Counted from the stretch's first letter, positions 1 to 6,201 are shown. The stretch is 10,064 nt of DNA from Rhodobacteraceae bacterium UBA3087 (GCA_002367285.1 DFBF01000242.1:1-10064), one strand, 5' to 3'. Notes: generated by a model not told the origin, from the sequence alone. Numbers and translations are program-made.

Positions 1-460
1 AAAAAGTAGGACCACCTCTGTGTTTTGATGTATTTAGCGCGACCGACCATTTACACATCACTTTTGGCGCCGTTTGGTTCCCACCTGTGCCACATGTGAT
101 GTAAAGCCGCCGGGTTTTGTCCCACTTTGTGAAATCGGAAATTTTTCCCGCCCGATATGGATGGCCTTATTTTAAAGGTCTTTTCCGCATTTCCTTGTGA
201 CATTCGCCTGTGTCAAAGGTTCTCCCCCACCACATATTGAACCCGATGACTTGAAACGGCTTGATATCAAGGCGTTGAACACAATCAAATTCAGCCTGCC
301 AAGGCTACCGGTGCAGGGCACGTGACAGGATCGGGACATGCGCGGCGCGTCCTTTGCGCAGACCGTCAGCAGCATTGAGATCTGAGGCCTGTTCGGCCCG
401 CCTGTGCCCCTGTGCCCCCAGGCTGTCGATCAGGATGCCAGAGGCGCGACTGCTGGGCGA
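1..460. other. Gene-free stretch at the left end, downstream of the GH128 gene
   Basis: This stretch is AT-richer than the rest of the window. The only ORF of any length is a 67-codon minus-strand frame at 172-375; it lacks a convincing ribosome binding site and has no recognisable motif, so I do not call it. The stretch does contain short symmetrical elements: a perfect 12-base palindrome CTTGATATCAAG at 260-271, the 8-base palindrome CACATGTG at 91-98, and an imperfect inverted pair (TTTACACATCAC near 50-61 against GTGATGTAAA near 96-105). These could be regulatory sites for a gene lying left of the window, but I see no promoter with good -35 and -10 boxes. No strong terminator hairpin with a T-run follows the GH128 stop codon. 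Confidence 0.5.
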
Positions 461-1309
461 TCAATTCGTAAGGCTTGCCACGTCGATGGACCCGACTGCA
501 TTGAGAACGCGGTTGAAGGCCAGACCGACCGGGGTAGGGCGCATGTTCGCGTCGAACAGGTTGACCTCAGGTGTATGGCCCCCCCATTCATACGGGTTGG
601 CGGCGAACCAGGCGTGGCGTTCGACAAAGGTCAGGCCTTCCATCATATGGATTGCGGCCTCGGCAAAACGGGCGTTCTGTTCGTGGGTGACGGCACCGGG
701 GCGGGACCAGTCGATGAACGCGAACTCGGTGACCCAGATGGGGCGGCGGTATTCTGCATAGACGTCTTTCAGCCATTTTCGAAATTTGCTGACGCTTCCG
801 TCGTTGGAGTAGTAATGCACCGCCATGAAATCCACACGCATGCCTTTGGCTTCGATCTGGTCCATGAACCGACGTTGCCAGGAATTGCGCCCAAGGGTCT
901 GGCCCTGGGTCGTGGCCGGGCTGCCCAGCCGCAAGCCGCGGCGTTCCAGTTTCGGCCACAGCGCGACGGCCTCGGTCACAGAGAGGGCCGACTGAGATCC
1001 CGCATCGTCCCCGTCAGGTTCGTTGAAACCCAGAATCGTGGTCACCGGCAAGTCGCTGTCGATACGTGTGTTGACGTCGGTGCGGCCGTGGATCATCGGC
1101 ACGAATTCGACGCTGCGCCTCTGTTGCCCCTTTTGCCACATTTGGCTTGGGCGCCAGTTGTAATACCACCCCAGCGCGGGGGTCTCTTCGATCCACGCCA
1201 GCGTGGAGTGATTGTGGTTTTCCCACGCGCCGATCCCGGCCTTTTCTGCGGCGTTTGCAGAATGGCTCATCAGGAACAAGCCCACCAGGATGCAGAGTTT
1301 CTTGAACAT
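461..1309 (-). CDS. Secreted GH128-type (Asl1-like) glycoside hydrolase
   Basis: This is a 282-residue exported glycosidase resembling the Asl1-like catalytic domain of family GH128, whose known members cleave beta-1,3-glucans. Residues 1-20 form a signal peptide (MFKKL, hydrophobic core, then cleavage after SANA). The TIM-barrel landmarks are visible: WYYNW at 48-52, GFNEPD at 94-99 with Glu97 as likely acid/base, HYY at 165-167, and IWVTEF at 191-196 with Glu195 as likely nucleophile. The length fits a single catalytic domain with no binding module. The ATG at 1309 is preceded by GAGGGA at good spacing. The gene lies 90 bases behind the 97-residue secreted-protein gene on the same strand, with two small hairpins in the gap, so it may be co-transcribed or have its own promoter. 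The substrate is uncertain: the fold and catalytic motifs are clear, the exact linkage is not. It probably acts in the periplasm or outside the cell on a glucan, perhaps the polymer made by the neighbouring synthase. Confidence 0.85.
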   Translation of the reverse strand: MFKKLCILVGLFLMSHSANAAEKAGIGAWENHNHSTLAWIEETPALGWYYNWRPSQMWQKGQQRRSVEFVPMIHGRTDVNTRIDSDLPVTTILGFNEPDGDDAGSQSALSVTEAVALWPKLERRGLRLGSPATTQGQTLGRNSWQRRFMDQIEAKGMRVDFMAVHYYSNDGSVSKFRKWLKDVYAEYRRPIWVTEFAFIDWSRPGAVTHEQNARFAEAAIHMMEGLTFVERHAWFAANPYEWGGHTPEVNLFDANMRPTPVGLAFNRVLNAVGSIDVASLTN

Positions 1310-1345
1310 GGGGTCGTCCCTCGCAAAGGAAGGGGCCGTGCAACG

Positions 1346-1360
1346 GCGACCAGAGGTCGC
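1346..1360 (-). other. Short perfect hairpin ahead of the GH128 gene
   Basis: GCGACC and GGTCGC form a 6-base perfect inverted repeat around a 3-base loop, about 37 bases upstream of the GH128 start codon. No T-run follows, so it is unlikely to be a terminator. It could be an operator half-site pair or an RNA hairpin in the leader between the two genes. Confidence 0.35.
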
Positions 1361-1382
1361 AGCATTGGTAACGTACCGTGAC

Positions 1383-1404
1383 GAAAAAAGGATATGCCGT
1401 TAAC
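1383..1404 (-). terminator. Weak terminator-like palindrome and T-run at the end of the 97-residue gene
   Basis: Around the TAA stop, the minus strand reads GCCGTTAACGGC (a perfect 12-base palindrome, 4-base stem with TTAA loop), then ATATCC and a run of six T. The stem is short and the T-run starts six bases after it, so at most partial termination is expected. It may lower expression of the GH128 gene relative to the gene before it. Confidence 0.3.
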
Positions 1405-1693
1405 GGCGGCGGCAGGAGGACTTGGCGCCAAATCCGGCGGGGGAACAGATCCAGGTTCCCGATCCCTGTGCCGCTACGCGGGCAATCACACGGGTTTTTG
1501 CGACCGGTGTGGCGCGGGTTGCGAACCAGTCGAAGCGCGACGCGCCCTTGCCGGCAACCGTTGTTTTACGTGCACCTGTTTCGGGGGATCCTTGGCCTGC
1601 GGTCGCGGTGTTTGCAGCACCGATCATGCTGACACACATGACCAGAGCGGTCGTCAAACCCGTGGTCTTCAGCCGTTTTGTAACTGTTGTCAT
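1400..1693 (-). CDS. Small secreted protein of unknown function with a C-terminal WICSPAGFG motif
   Basis: I do not recognise a characterised family. The 97-residue product has a clear signal peptide (TKRLK, then a hydrophobic stretch from about 12 to 26, cleavage predicted after NTATA at residue 32). The mature peptide of about 65 residues is basic. Its distinctive part is the C-terminus: GSGTWICSPAGFG at 77-89, then KSSCRRR. Cys83 and Cys94 are the only cysteines of the mature chain and could form a disulfide in the periplasm. The start is well supported by a textbook AGGAGG seven bases ahead of the ATG, which makes this a real gene despite its size. It lies behind the terminator of the GH26 operon and 90 bases ahead of the GH128 gene. 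From memory, short secreted proteins with a similar Trp-x-Cys-Ser-Pro-Ala-Gly-Phe-Gly ending occur in other Rhodobacterales, but I cannot confirm this here. Confidence 0.7.
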   Translation of the reverse strand: MTTVTKRLKTTGLTTALVMCVSMIGAANTATAGQGSPETGARKTTVAGKGASRFDWFATRATPVAKTRVIARVAAQGSGTWICSPAGFGAKSSCRRR

Positions 1694-1827
1694 TGCTCTG
1701 CCTCCTGAATATTGCCATTACCCATTCCAAGCCTTGAAACCGGGTTTGACCGCTTTTTTCAGCTTGAATGATGAATTTCAGGTTAATGGTCAAGGGGGGC
1801 AGCAATATGCCAAGACCATGGCAGAAA

Positions 1828-1840
1828 GGCGTCAGACGCC
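1828..1840 (-). terminator. Small second hairpin behind the main terminator
   Basis: On the minus strand GGCGT and ACGCC pair around a CTG loop and are followed by TTTCT. It lies directly after the strong hairpin at 1849-1878 in the direction of transcription, so it could act as a backup terminator. The stem is only 5 bases. Confidence 0.3.
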
Positions 1841-1848
1841 TAAAATGC

Positions 1849-1878
1849 AAAACGCGCAGGGCAAACCCTGCGCGTTTT
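1849..1878 (-). terminator. Strong intrinsic terminator ending the UXS-GT2-GH26 operon
   Basis: The arms AAAACGCGCAGGG and CCCTGCGCGTTTT pair perfectly over 13 bases around a 4-base loop. The A-run on one arm and T-run on the other make it functional in either direction. On the minus strand the stem is followed by GCATTTTA. It lies about 80 bases after the GH26 stop codon, and separates that operon from the 97-residue secreted-protein gene. Confidence 0.88.
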
Positions 1879-1956
1879 CAATGATTTGAGGTCATTCATC
1901 ATAGATCGGCGAAAAGCCGCCATATCTGGTGTGTGTGACCATATTCTAACACATAC

Positions 1957-2868
1957 CTAGTCAAGAATCTGGTTCTTGACCCGCCAGTCCGGCATGCCAA
2001 AGCCCTCGGGCCACGGGTATACTTCGGGATAGTTGAAGTACACAACACCCACCAAGCTGGGATATTCGACCTTGTCGACACGCACGGTGTCATCCCAATT
2101 CTGGACATAGGGCGCCTTGCCGACATAGCCCAATTCGGCCACGACCACCGGTTTGCCGAAGCTTGCGGCCAGCTCATAGCGTGGCGCGAAAATCTCGTCA
2201 AAGGTGCGGTCATGGTCGTGTTTGGCCTGATCCCAGGCTTGCAGCCCGAAAACCGAAACGCCGACCAGATCGGTATAATCGTCGCCGGGGTAATAGTCCT
2301 GCATGCCTTCGTCACCCAATGGCGACCACATGACGGTGATGTTGGGCGCATCGGCCCGACACAGATCAATCATCCGCTGATAGGCGGCGATATAGTCGTC
2401 ATGGTCCCAGCCTGCCCAGATGAATTGGCCGTTGTCATCGTCCATTTCATGCATGAAACGCAGGGTGACCGGGCTTTCCAGTGTCGCCAGCACCTGACAG
2501 ACCGCGTGCATGTTGGCATCGTATTCACCGCTGAAAATCCCGTTGCGCAGGAATTGTGCGGTGTTGCGTTCGCTGCGCGACCAGGTCCAAGGCTCGAGCG
2601 TAACAAGCAAGGCGCGACCGCGTTCCTTGGCATAGGCATCGGCGGTGTTGAGCGAGGGAAGATAGACGTCCTCCCAAGGCAGGAACAGGTGTTCAATCGT
2701 CACCGCCCCGTCGCTGTCGAAATCCCCGTCAGGGTCATAAACCCCGAACGGTACGTCGCCAACCGGGGCTGCCAGCGCTGCGGGAATTCCCATCAGCCCT
2801 GCCATTGCCACTGCAGCCACACCAGACATCAGAGCTGTCTTGATAAGTTTTTTTTCCACGAATCTCAT
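1957..2868 (-). CDS. Secreted GH26-type endo-beta-glycanase (mannanase/glucanase-like)
   Basis: The 303-residue exported glycosidase has a signal peptide over residues 1 to about 33 (basic VEKKLIK, alanine-rich core, then AALAA). The remainder looks like one GH26-type TIM barrel. The key motifs are TLRFMHEMDDDNGQFIWAG around 135-153, with His140-Glu141 as the family's HE acid/base pair, and VVVAELGYVG at 241-250 with Glu245 as nucleophile. The usual Asn right after HEM is Asp here. GH26 includes beta-mannanases and beta-1,3/1,4-glucanases or xylanases; the sequence does not settle which. Its start overlaps the stop of the glycosyltransferase gene (ATGA), so the two are translationally coupled, and a terminator follows. 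This arrangement mirrors bcsA with the GH8 endoglucanase bcsZ, suggesting a periplasmic enzyme that trims or edits the nascent polymer rather than one that scavenges food. Confidence 0.85.
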   Translation of the reverse strand: MRFVEKKLIKTALMSGVAAVAMAGLMGIPAALAAPVGDVPFGVYDPDGDFDSDGAVTIEHLFLPWEDVYLPSLNTADAYAKERGRALLVTLEPWTWSRSERNTAQFLRNGIFSGEYDANMHAVCQVLATLESPVTLRFMHEMDDDNGQFIWAGWDHDDYIAAYQRMIDLCRADAPNITVMWSPLGDEGMQDYYPGDDYTDLVGVSVFGLQAWDQAKHDHDRTFDEIFAPRYELAASFGKPVVVAELGYVGKAPYVQNWDDTVRVDKVEYPSLVGVVYFNYPEVYPWPEGFGMPDWRVKNQILD

Positions 2869-4706
2869 GGGTCACCTCCTTGTGTGTTTCCGGGTTTGAG
2901 CCAATCCGCATTGAGGCGAACTCGAACATCCCCCGGCTGCCCATTCCCTGCGCCCGCAACCATGTACTCGGTCTTGACTATGCGGGCAGGCCTCAGTCCA
3001 AACAACAGAGCCTGAGCGCTTGTTTCGAATCTAAGGATACCAACTCCCAGCGCGAATACCATGACGCTGATCAAACTGGCCAATTGAGGCCAAAATAAAC
3101 GAACACGATCGCGCCGGCCAATGTGATTTTCGCGAAAGTGGTGGATTACCGTGACCATCAGAAGGGCCACGTAGATCACCGCGTTGATTACGGCGAGAAG
3201 GTAAAAGCCGCGCGCTTCGACGATATCGCCGCGCAGGGCCACCGGCAACAGCGCCCCAAGCGCCAGCGCGGTATACAGGGCCAGGATCTTGGTGGGCAGC
3301 ATGGCCGTCGCCGTATCACCCTTGGGCGTAATGCGGAAATCGACGAACCGTCCGGTCAGCCGGTCGCGCAGCGCCATGACAAGACCCCAAAACACCCAGG
3401 GCCATTGCAACGCGACGAACAGGACTTTCTCCCAAGCCAGCACCTTGGCGTCCCTGGGGCGAAAGAACCCGTCGCGTTTCATCATCCAGGCAAACAGGAC
3501 CATCGCCGCCACCGGGGGCAGGGAATGGGCCAGAAATCCGGGATAGGTGACATCGGCGAACCGAATGTCAAAGGTCACCGCCAGGATGGGCACGAAATAC
3601 ATCATCGCCATGGTCACCGCAAAGGCCGCGTACCAGCTCTGACACAACAAAAACAGCAACTTCAACCGCAGGGGCAGGCGGGCCAGGTATTGGGGTGAAT
3701 GTTTCAGCAACAGCGTCAACAGGCTGCGCGCCCATTGGAATTCCTGCGTGACAAGGTCGGGCAGGCTGGCAGGGCCGTCGCCTATGGCAATCGCATCAAT
3801 CGCATGTACGCCACGCCACCCGGCAGCCGATATCAGCATGGTGGTCGAATGGTCCTCGGCCAACTCAGGGCCCAGCCCGCCCGCCTGTTTCAACGCCGCA
3901 GTGCGCACCGCGTAATGCGACCCGATGCACATCGGGGTCAGCACCTTGGTATACCCGGCCTGGAACACGCCGTGAAAGGCGGCTTCGGAATACAGCCGCG
4001 TGCGCGCCGCCCAGTGGTCATCGGCATTCGCCGAACAGATCGACGGGGCCGAGACATACCCCACATCCGGGTCGGCGAAGGGGCGTACCATTTCGCGCAG
4101 ATACCCGGGTTGTGGCACATGGTCGGTGTCCAGTTGTGACACGATATCATAGGCGTCATAGCCCCAGTGATCGTAGAAATAGATCAGATTACCTTCTTTG
4201 CAGCGGGTCCGGCGGGGCCATTGGGCGCGGTGATAGTCCTCGACCCCTTCGCGGGTCGAAATCCGAACGCCATGGGCGGCGCACCACATGCGGGTTTCCC
4301 CGCTTGGGGCCTCATCCGCCAACCATGTATCGTGCGGATAATCCTGCGCCAACATCGCCTCAAGCGTCTTGCGCACGATTTCAAAGGGCTCGGCAGGGGT
4401 TTTTGTCACGATCATCGCCACACGCCATTGCCCGGGTTGTGGCATGGGCGCGCTGGACTTGTGCGCTTGCAAGAACACCAACGCGAAATACAGCTGCATG
4501 CCCCAGATCCACAGCATCCCGCCCGTGATCAGCCAGTATCGCCCAGCGCCCAGGATATGGCTGGGGTCCAGCCACCAAACCCAGAACCAAGCGGCCAGCA
4601 CCAGCCACAGCCCGACAATCAAGTTGTATTTCAACGCCGTCCAGCCCGTCAGCATCGGCTGAAGAAATGGCCTGGGATCAAGCGCTGGATGGCGGCGGCG
4701 GGTCAT
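2865..4706 (-). CDS. Membrane family-2 glycosyltransferase, cellulose-synthase (BcsA)-like
   Basis: This 613-residue processive-type inverting glycosyltransferase is anchored in the inner membrane and probably polymerises a beta-linked polysaccharide from UDP-sugars while extruding it. Two N-terminal membrane segments (about 24-46 and 55-80) precede a cytoplasmic GT2 domain with Asp131 (LADEAP), the DxD motif Asp193-Thr-Asp195, the acceptor-site motif AEDHSTT with Asp285, and QEFQW at 321-325 in place of the usual QxxRW. About six more membrane segments follow (347-380, 392-409, 427-446, 472-492, 501-522, 540-558), with FRITPKG at 457-463 as in BcsA-like proteins. There is no PilZ domain, so direct c-di-GMP control is not evident. 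An in-frame TAA two codons upstream excludes a longer start at 4706, and no Shine-Dalgarno precedes the ATG, which suggests coupling to upstream translation. The polymer is unknown; cellulose proper is unlikely given the absence of bcsB/bcsC. Confidence 0.9.
   Translation of the reverse strand: MTRRRHPALDPRPFLQPMLTGWTALKYNLIVGLWLVLAAWFWVWWLDPSHILGAGRYWLITGGMLWIWGMQLYFALVFLQAHKSSAPMPQPGQWRVAMIVTKTPAEPFEIVRKTLEAMLAQDYPHDTWLADEAPSGETRMWCAAHGVRISTREGVEDYHRAQWPRRTRCKEGNLIYFYDHWGYDAYDIVSQLDTDHVPQPGYLREMVRPFADPDVGYVSAPSICSANADDHWAARTRLYSEAAFHGVFQAGYTKVLTPMCIGSHYAVRTAALKQAGGLGPELAEDHSTTMLISAAGWRGVHAIDAIAIGDGPASLPDLVTQEFQWARSLLTLLLKHSPQYLARLPLRLKLLFLLCQSWYAAFAVTMAMMYFVPILAVTFDIRFADVTYPGFLAHSLPPVAAMVLFAWMMKRDGFFRPRDAKVLAWEKVLFVALQWPWVFWGLVMALRDRLTGRFVDFRITPKGDTATAMLPTKILALYTALALGALLPVALRGDIVEARGFYLLAVINAVIYVALLMVTVIHHFRENHIGRRDRVRLFWPQLASLISVMVFALGVGILRFETSAQALLFGLRPARIVKTEYMVAGAGNGQPGDVRVRLNADWLKPGNTQGGDP
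2872..2881 (-). promoter_or_regulatory. Ribosome binding site of the GH26 gene fully complementary to the 16S rRNA tail
   Basis: On the minus strand AAGGAGGTGA is the exact complement of the conserved 16S rRNA 3' end TCACCTCCTT, followed by CCC and the ATG. It lies inside the final codons of the glycosyltransferase gene (Gln-Gly-Gly-Asp-Pro-stop). A ten-base perfect match is rare and fixes the GH26 start at 2868. Confidence 0.9.
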
Positions 4707-4834
4707 GCTTTACGCGCAGAAAGGACCGCAGCCCAAGGCCGCGCCGCAGCCGGACACCTGAGCCAAACCGGCTTGTCGCCCCCAGTGTGCCCAATTCCCG
4801 AGCCTTCGCCCGGGACTGTGCAGCCAAGGCTCAT
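4703..4834 (-). CDS. Possible 43-residue linker ORF between the UXS and glycosyltransferase genes
   Basis: The ATG at 4834 overlaps the UXS stop codon as ATGA, and the TGA at 4703 overlaps the glycosyltransferase ATG as another ATGA, so this frame joins the two genes exactly. AAGGGGG lies about seven bases ahead of its ATG. The peptide starts MSLGCTVPGEG and ends AAVLSARKA; it is rich in Gly, Ala and Pro, has two cysteines and no membrane segment, and matches no family I know. Because the glycosyltransferase lacks its own ribosome binding site, translation of this frame may serve mainly to deliver ribosomes to that start. A 6-base inverted repeat (AGCCGG at 4748-4753, CCGGCT at 4768-4773) lies within it. 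Coding status is unproven; it may be only a translated spacer. Confidence 0.42.
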   Translation of the reverse strand: MSLGCTVPGEGSGIGHTGGDKPVWLRCPAAARPWAAVLSARKA

Positions 4835-5865
4835 TCCGCGCCCCCTTTGAACCCCTGCAATAGCGCGATTTCCTGTTGGAAATACTCGATTGTTGGCACC
4901 AGGCCTTCGTGCAGGGATATCTTCGGGCTCCACCCCAGAAGGTTGGTCGCGCGCGTGATATCCGGGCGGCGCTGGCGCGGATCATCAACCGGCAGGTCGT
5001 GATAACTGATCCCGGCGGTGGACTGCGTCATGCTCAGAACCGTCTCGGCAAGGTCCTTGATGGTGAATTCACCGGGGTTGCCCAGATTTACCGGTTCGGC
5101 CCCCGCCGTGTCGGTTTCCATCAGCGCCACCAGCCCATCCAGCATGTCATCGACATAGCAGAAGGCCCGCGTCTGTGATCCGTCTCCATAGATCGTCAAC
5201 GCCTGGCCCGACAGCGCCTGAACCGCAAAGTTCGAAATCACACGCCCGTCTTCGGGGTCCATCTGCGGCCCGTAGGTGTTGAAAATCCGTGCAATCCGTA
5301 CATCGACGCCCCTGGTCAGAAACGTGTCGTGAAACAGGGTTTCCGCCGCCCGCTTGCCCTCGTCGTAACAGGACCGTGGGCCAACGGTGTTGACCAAGCC
5401 GCGATAGGTCTCGGGTTGCGGGCTGATGTCAGGGTCGCCATAGACCTCAGACGTCGACGATTGCAGCACGCGCGCGCCGGTCCGTTCGGCCAGATCAAGA
5501 AGATTGATCGCCCCCACGACCGAGGTTTTCAGCGTGTGAACAGGATCTTTTTGATACTTTGGCGGCGATGCCGGGCAGGCGAAATTGTAAATCCGCGTGA
5601 CCGGTCCCGTGATGTCGAACGGGTCGACAATGTCATGGCGAAACAGCCTAAAGTGCGGGTCGGACAACAGGTCCGCAATATTCTGAATCCGACCGGTGTC
5701 GAAATTGTCGACACAAATCACATTCTGACCATCTTCCACGAGGCGCCTGCACAGGTTTGATCCAATGAACCCTGCGCCCCCCGCAATCACGGTTACCTGC
5801 ACCGGAAATCCGGGTTGTTTGGCTTGCGCGACAAACTCCGGATTAAATGTCTTGATGTTAACCAT
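4831..5865 (-). CDS. uxs: UDP-glucuronate decarboxylase (UDP-xylose synthase)
   Basis: This 344-residue cytosolic extended short-chain dehydrogenase converts UDP-glucuronate to UDP-xylose and CO2 with bound NAD. The Rossmann motif GGAGFIGS is at 29-36, Asp53 in VDNF would bind the NAD ribose, and the active-site stretch is STSEVYGDP at 137-145 with Glu140. The UXS hallmark VGPRSCYDEGK ends with the Tyr167/Lys171 catalytic pair, and the conserved basic stretch DPRQRRPDI begins at 295. The NFACPASP stretch and the YGDP...PQ.E.Y.G.VN signature separate UXS from UDP-glucose 4-epimerase and dTDP-glucose dehydratase. The length fits soluble bacterial UXS; there is no membrane anchor. It is the first gene of a transcription unit, 77 bases downstream of the inferred start site of a good promoter, and overlaps the next small ORF by ATGA. 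Its place ahead of a polysaccharide synthase suggests that UDP-xylose is a donor, or a precursor of one, for that polymer. Confidence 0.93.
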   Translation of the reverse strand: MVNIKTFNPEFVAQAKQPGFPVQVTVIAGGAGFIGSNLCRRLVEDGQNVICVDNFDTGRIQNIADLLSDPHFRLFRHDIVDPFDITGPVTRIYNFACPASPPKYQKDPVHTLKTSVVGAINLLDLAERTGARVLQSSTSEVYGDPDISPQPETYRGLVNTVGPRSCYDEGKRAAETLFHDTFLTRGVDVRIARIFNTYGPQMDPEDGRVISNFAVQALSGQALTIYGDGSQTRAFCYVDDMLDGLVALMETDTAGAEPVNLGNPGEFTIKDLAETVLSMTQSTAGISYHDLPVDDPRQRRPDITRATNLLGWSPKISLHEGLVPTIEYFQQEIALLQGFKGGAE

Positions 5866-5948
5866 TCTATACGCCTTTCCTGCCCCCTCCCGAGCATTAG
5901 AAATTCCAGTGCATTTTCATGTGTTTCCCAGAGTTTCCTTATGCAGAG

Positions 5949-5977
5949 ATTATACCGCAGTTCCCCAAACCCCTCAA
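5949..5977 (-). promoter_or_regulatory. Sigma-70-type promoter of the UXS operon
   Basis: On the minus strand TTGAGG (-35, 5972-5977) and TATAAT (-10, 5949-5954, perfect consensus) are separated by exactly 17 bases. Transcription would begin near 5942, giving a leader of about 77 bases before the UXS ATG. It lies between the end of the upstream unit and the UXS gene, in AT-richer DNA. Confidence 0.8.
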
Positions 5978-5982
5978 TGAAG

Positions 5983-5998
5983 TGGATCAAAATGGATC
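5983..5998. promoter_or_regulatory. Tandem TGGATC repeats just upstream of the UXS -35 box
   Basis: TGGATC occurs at 5983-5988 and again at 5993-5998, one helical turn (10 bases) apart, starting six bases upstream of the -35 box. The placement suits an activator site. A second pair with the same 10-base period, GTTTCC at 5923-5928 and 5933-5938, lies in the early leader. The function is inferred from position only. Confidence 0.35.
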
Positions 5999-6011
5999 GA
6001 TTCAGTCAGGT

Positions 6012-6200
6012 TTAGGGCGACTTTCTTAACAGAATGCTACCGGAGGAAGATTTATGCTTGGGTGTTACAACTGAAGCGCACTCGCGACGGTCCGTGTCGC
6101 GATTCGGCTTAAGGATAACTTTATCGCAGTTCGCACACCGGTAAAAGGTCTTGTTTCCGGGGGGGCAAACGAACAGGACGGGCGCGCGGGCGCGGCCCAT
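6012..6200 (-). CDS. Possible 62-residue Cys-containing small protein behind the sulfatase gene
   Basis: The ATG follows the sulfatase stop by a single base (TAGAATG), and CAGGAG within the last sulfatase codons could be its ribosome binding site, though the spacing is short. The peptide contains FVCPPGNKTFYRCANCDKV with cysteines at 12, 22 and 25, and a further Cys at 41 and His at 50. The CANC pair resembles half of a zinc ribbon, but the Cys spacing (9, 2, 15) fits no family I can name. Third-position G/C is high over the first 20 codons and falls toward the end. The frame stops 35 bases before the -35 box of the UXS promoter, so it fills the space between units neatly. It may be a genuine small protein or a remnant. 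A 7-base inverted repeat (TCGCGAC at 6082-6088, GTCGCGA at 6096-6102) lies within it, without a T-run. Confidence 0.4.
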   Translation of the reverse strand: MGRARAPVLFVCPPGNKTFYRCANCDKVILKPNRDTDRRECASVVTPKHKSSSGSILLRKSP

Positions 6201-6201
6201 T

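Noticed and set aside
172..375. A 67-codon minus-strand frame in the left intergenic stretch.
   Set aside because: There is no convincing Shine-Dalgarno, no motif, and irregular composition; it could be real but I cannot support it.
404..1381. A 325-codon plus-strand open frame over the GH128 gene.
   Set aside because: It is the antisense shadow of a gene with catalytic motifs and a signal peptide; the plus-strand translation has no recognisable family features.
1694..1827. A TTGACC box at 1788-1793 as a promoter for the 97-residue secreted-protein gene.
   Set aside because: No acceptable -10 box occurs 16-18 bases downstream on the minus strand. A promoter is expected somewhere in this gap because of the terminator before it, but I cannot place it.
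2865..4706. Naming the glycosyltransferase bcsA and the cluster a cellulose operon.
   Set aside because: There is no PilZ domain, QxxRW is altered, bcsB/bcsC are absent, and the hydrolase is GH26 rather than GH8. BcsA-like is as far as the sequence allows.
6042..6071. Plus-strand GGAGGA correctly spaced before an ATG at 6054.
   Set aside because: The frame ends after six codons (MLGCYN) with no downstream plus-strand gene to regulate; probably chance.
6082..6102. A 7-base hairpin considered as a terminator for the Sel1-sulfatase unit.
   Set aside because: No T-run follows on either strand and it lies inside a possible small coding frame. Rho-dependent ending or read-through is equally likely.
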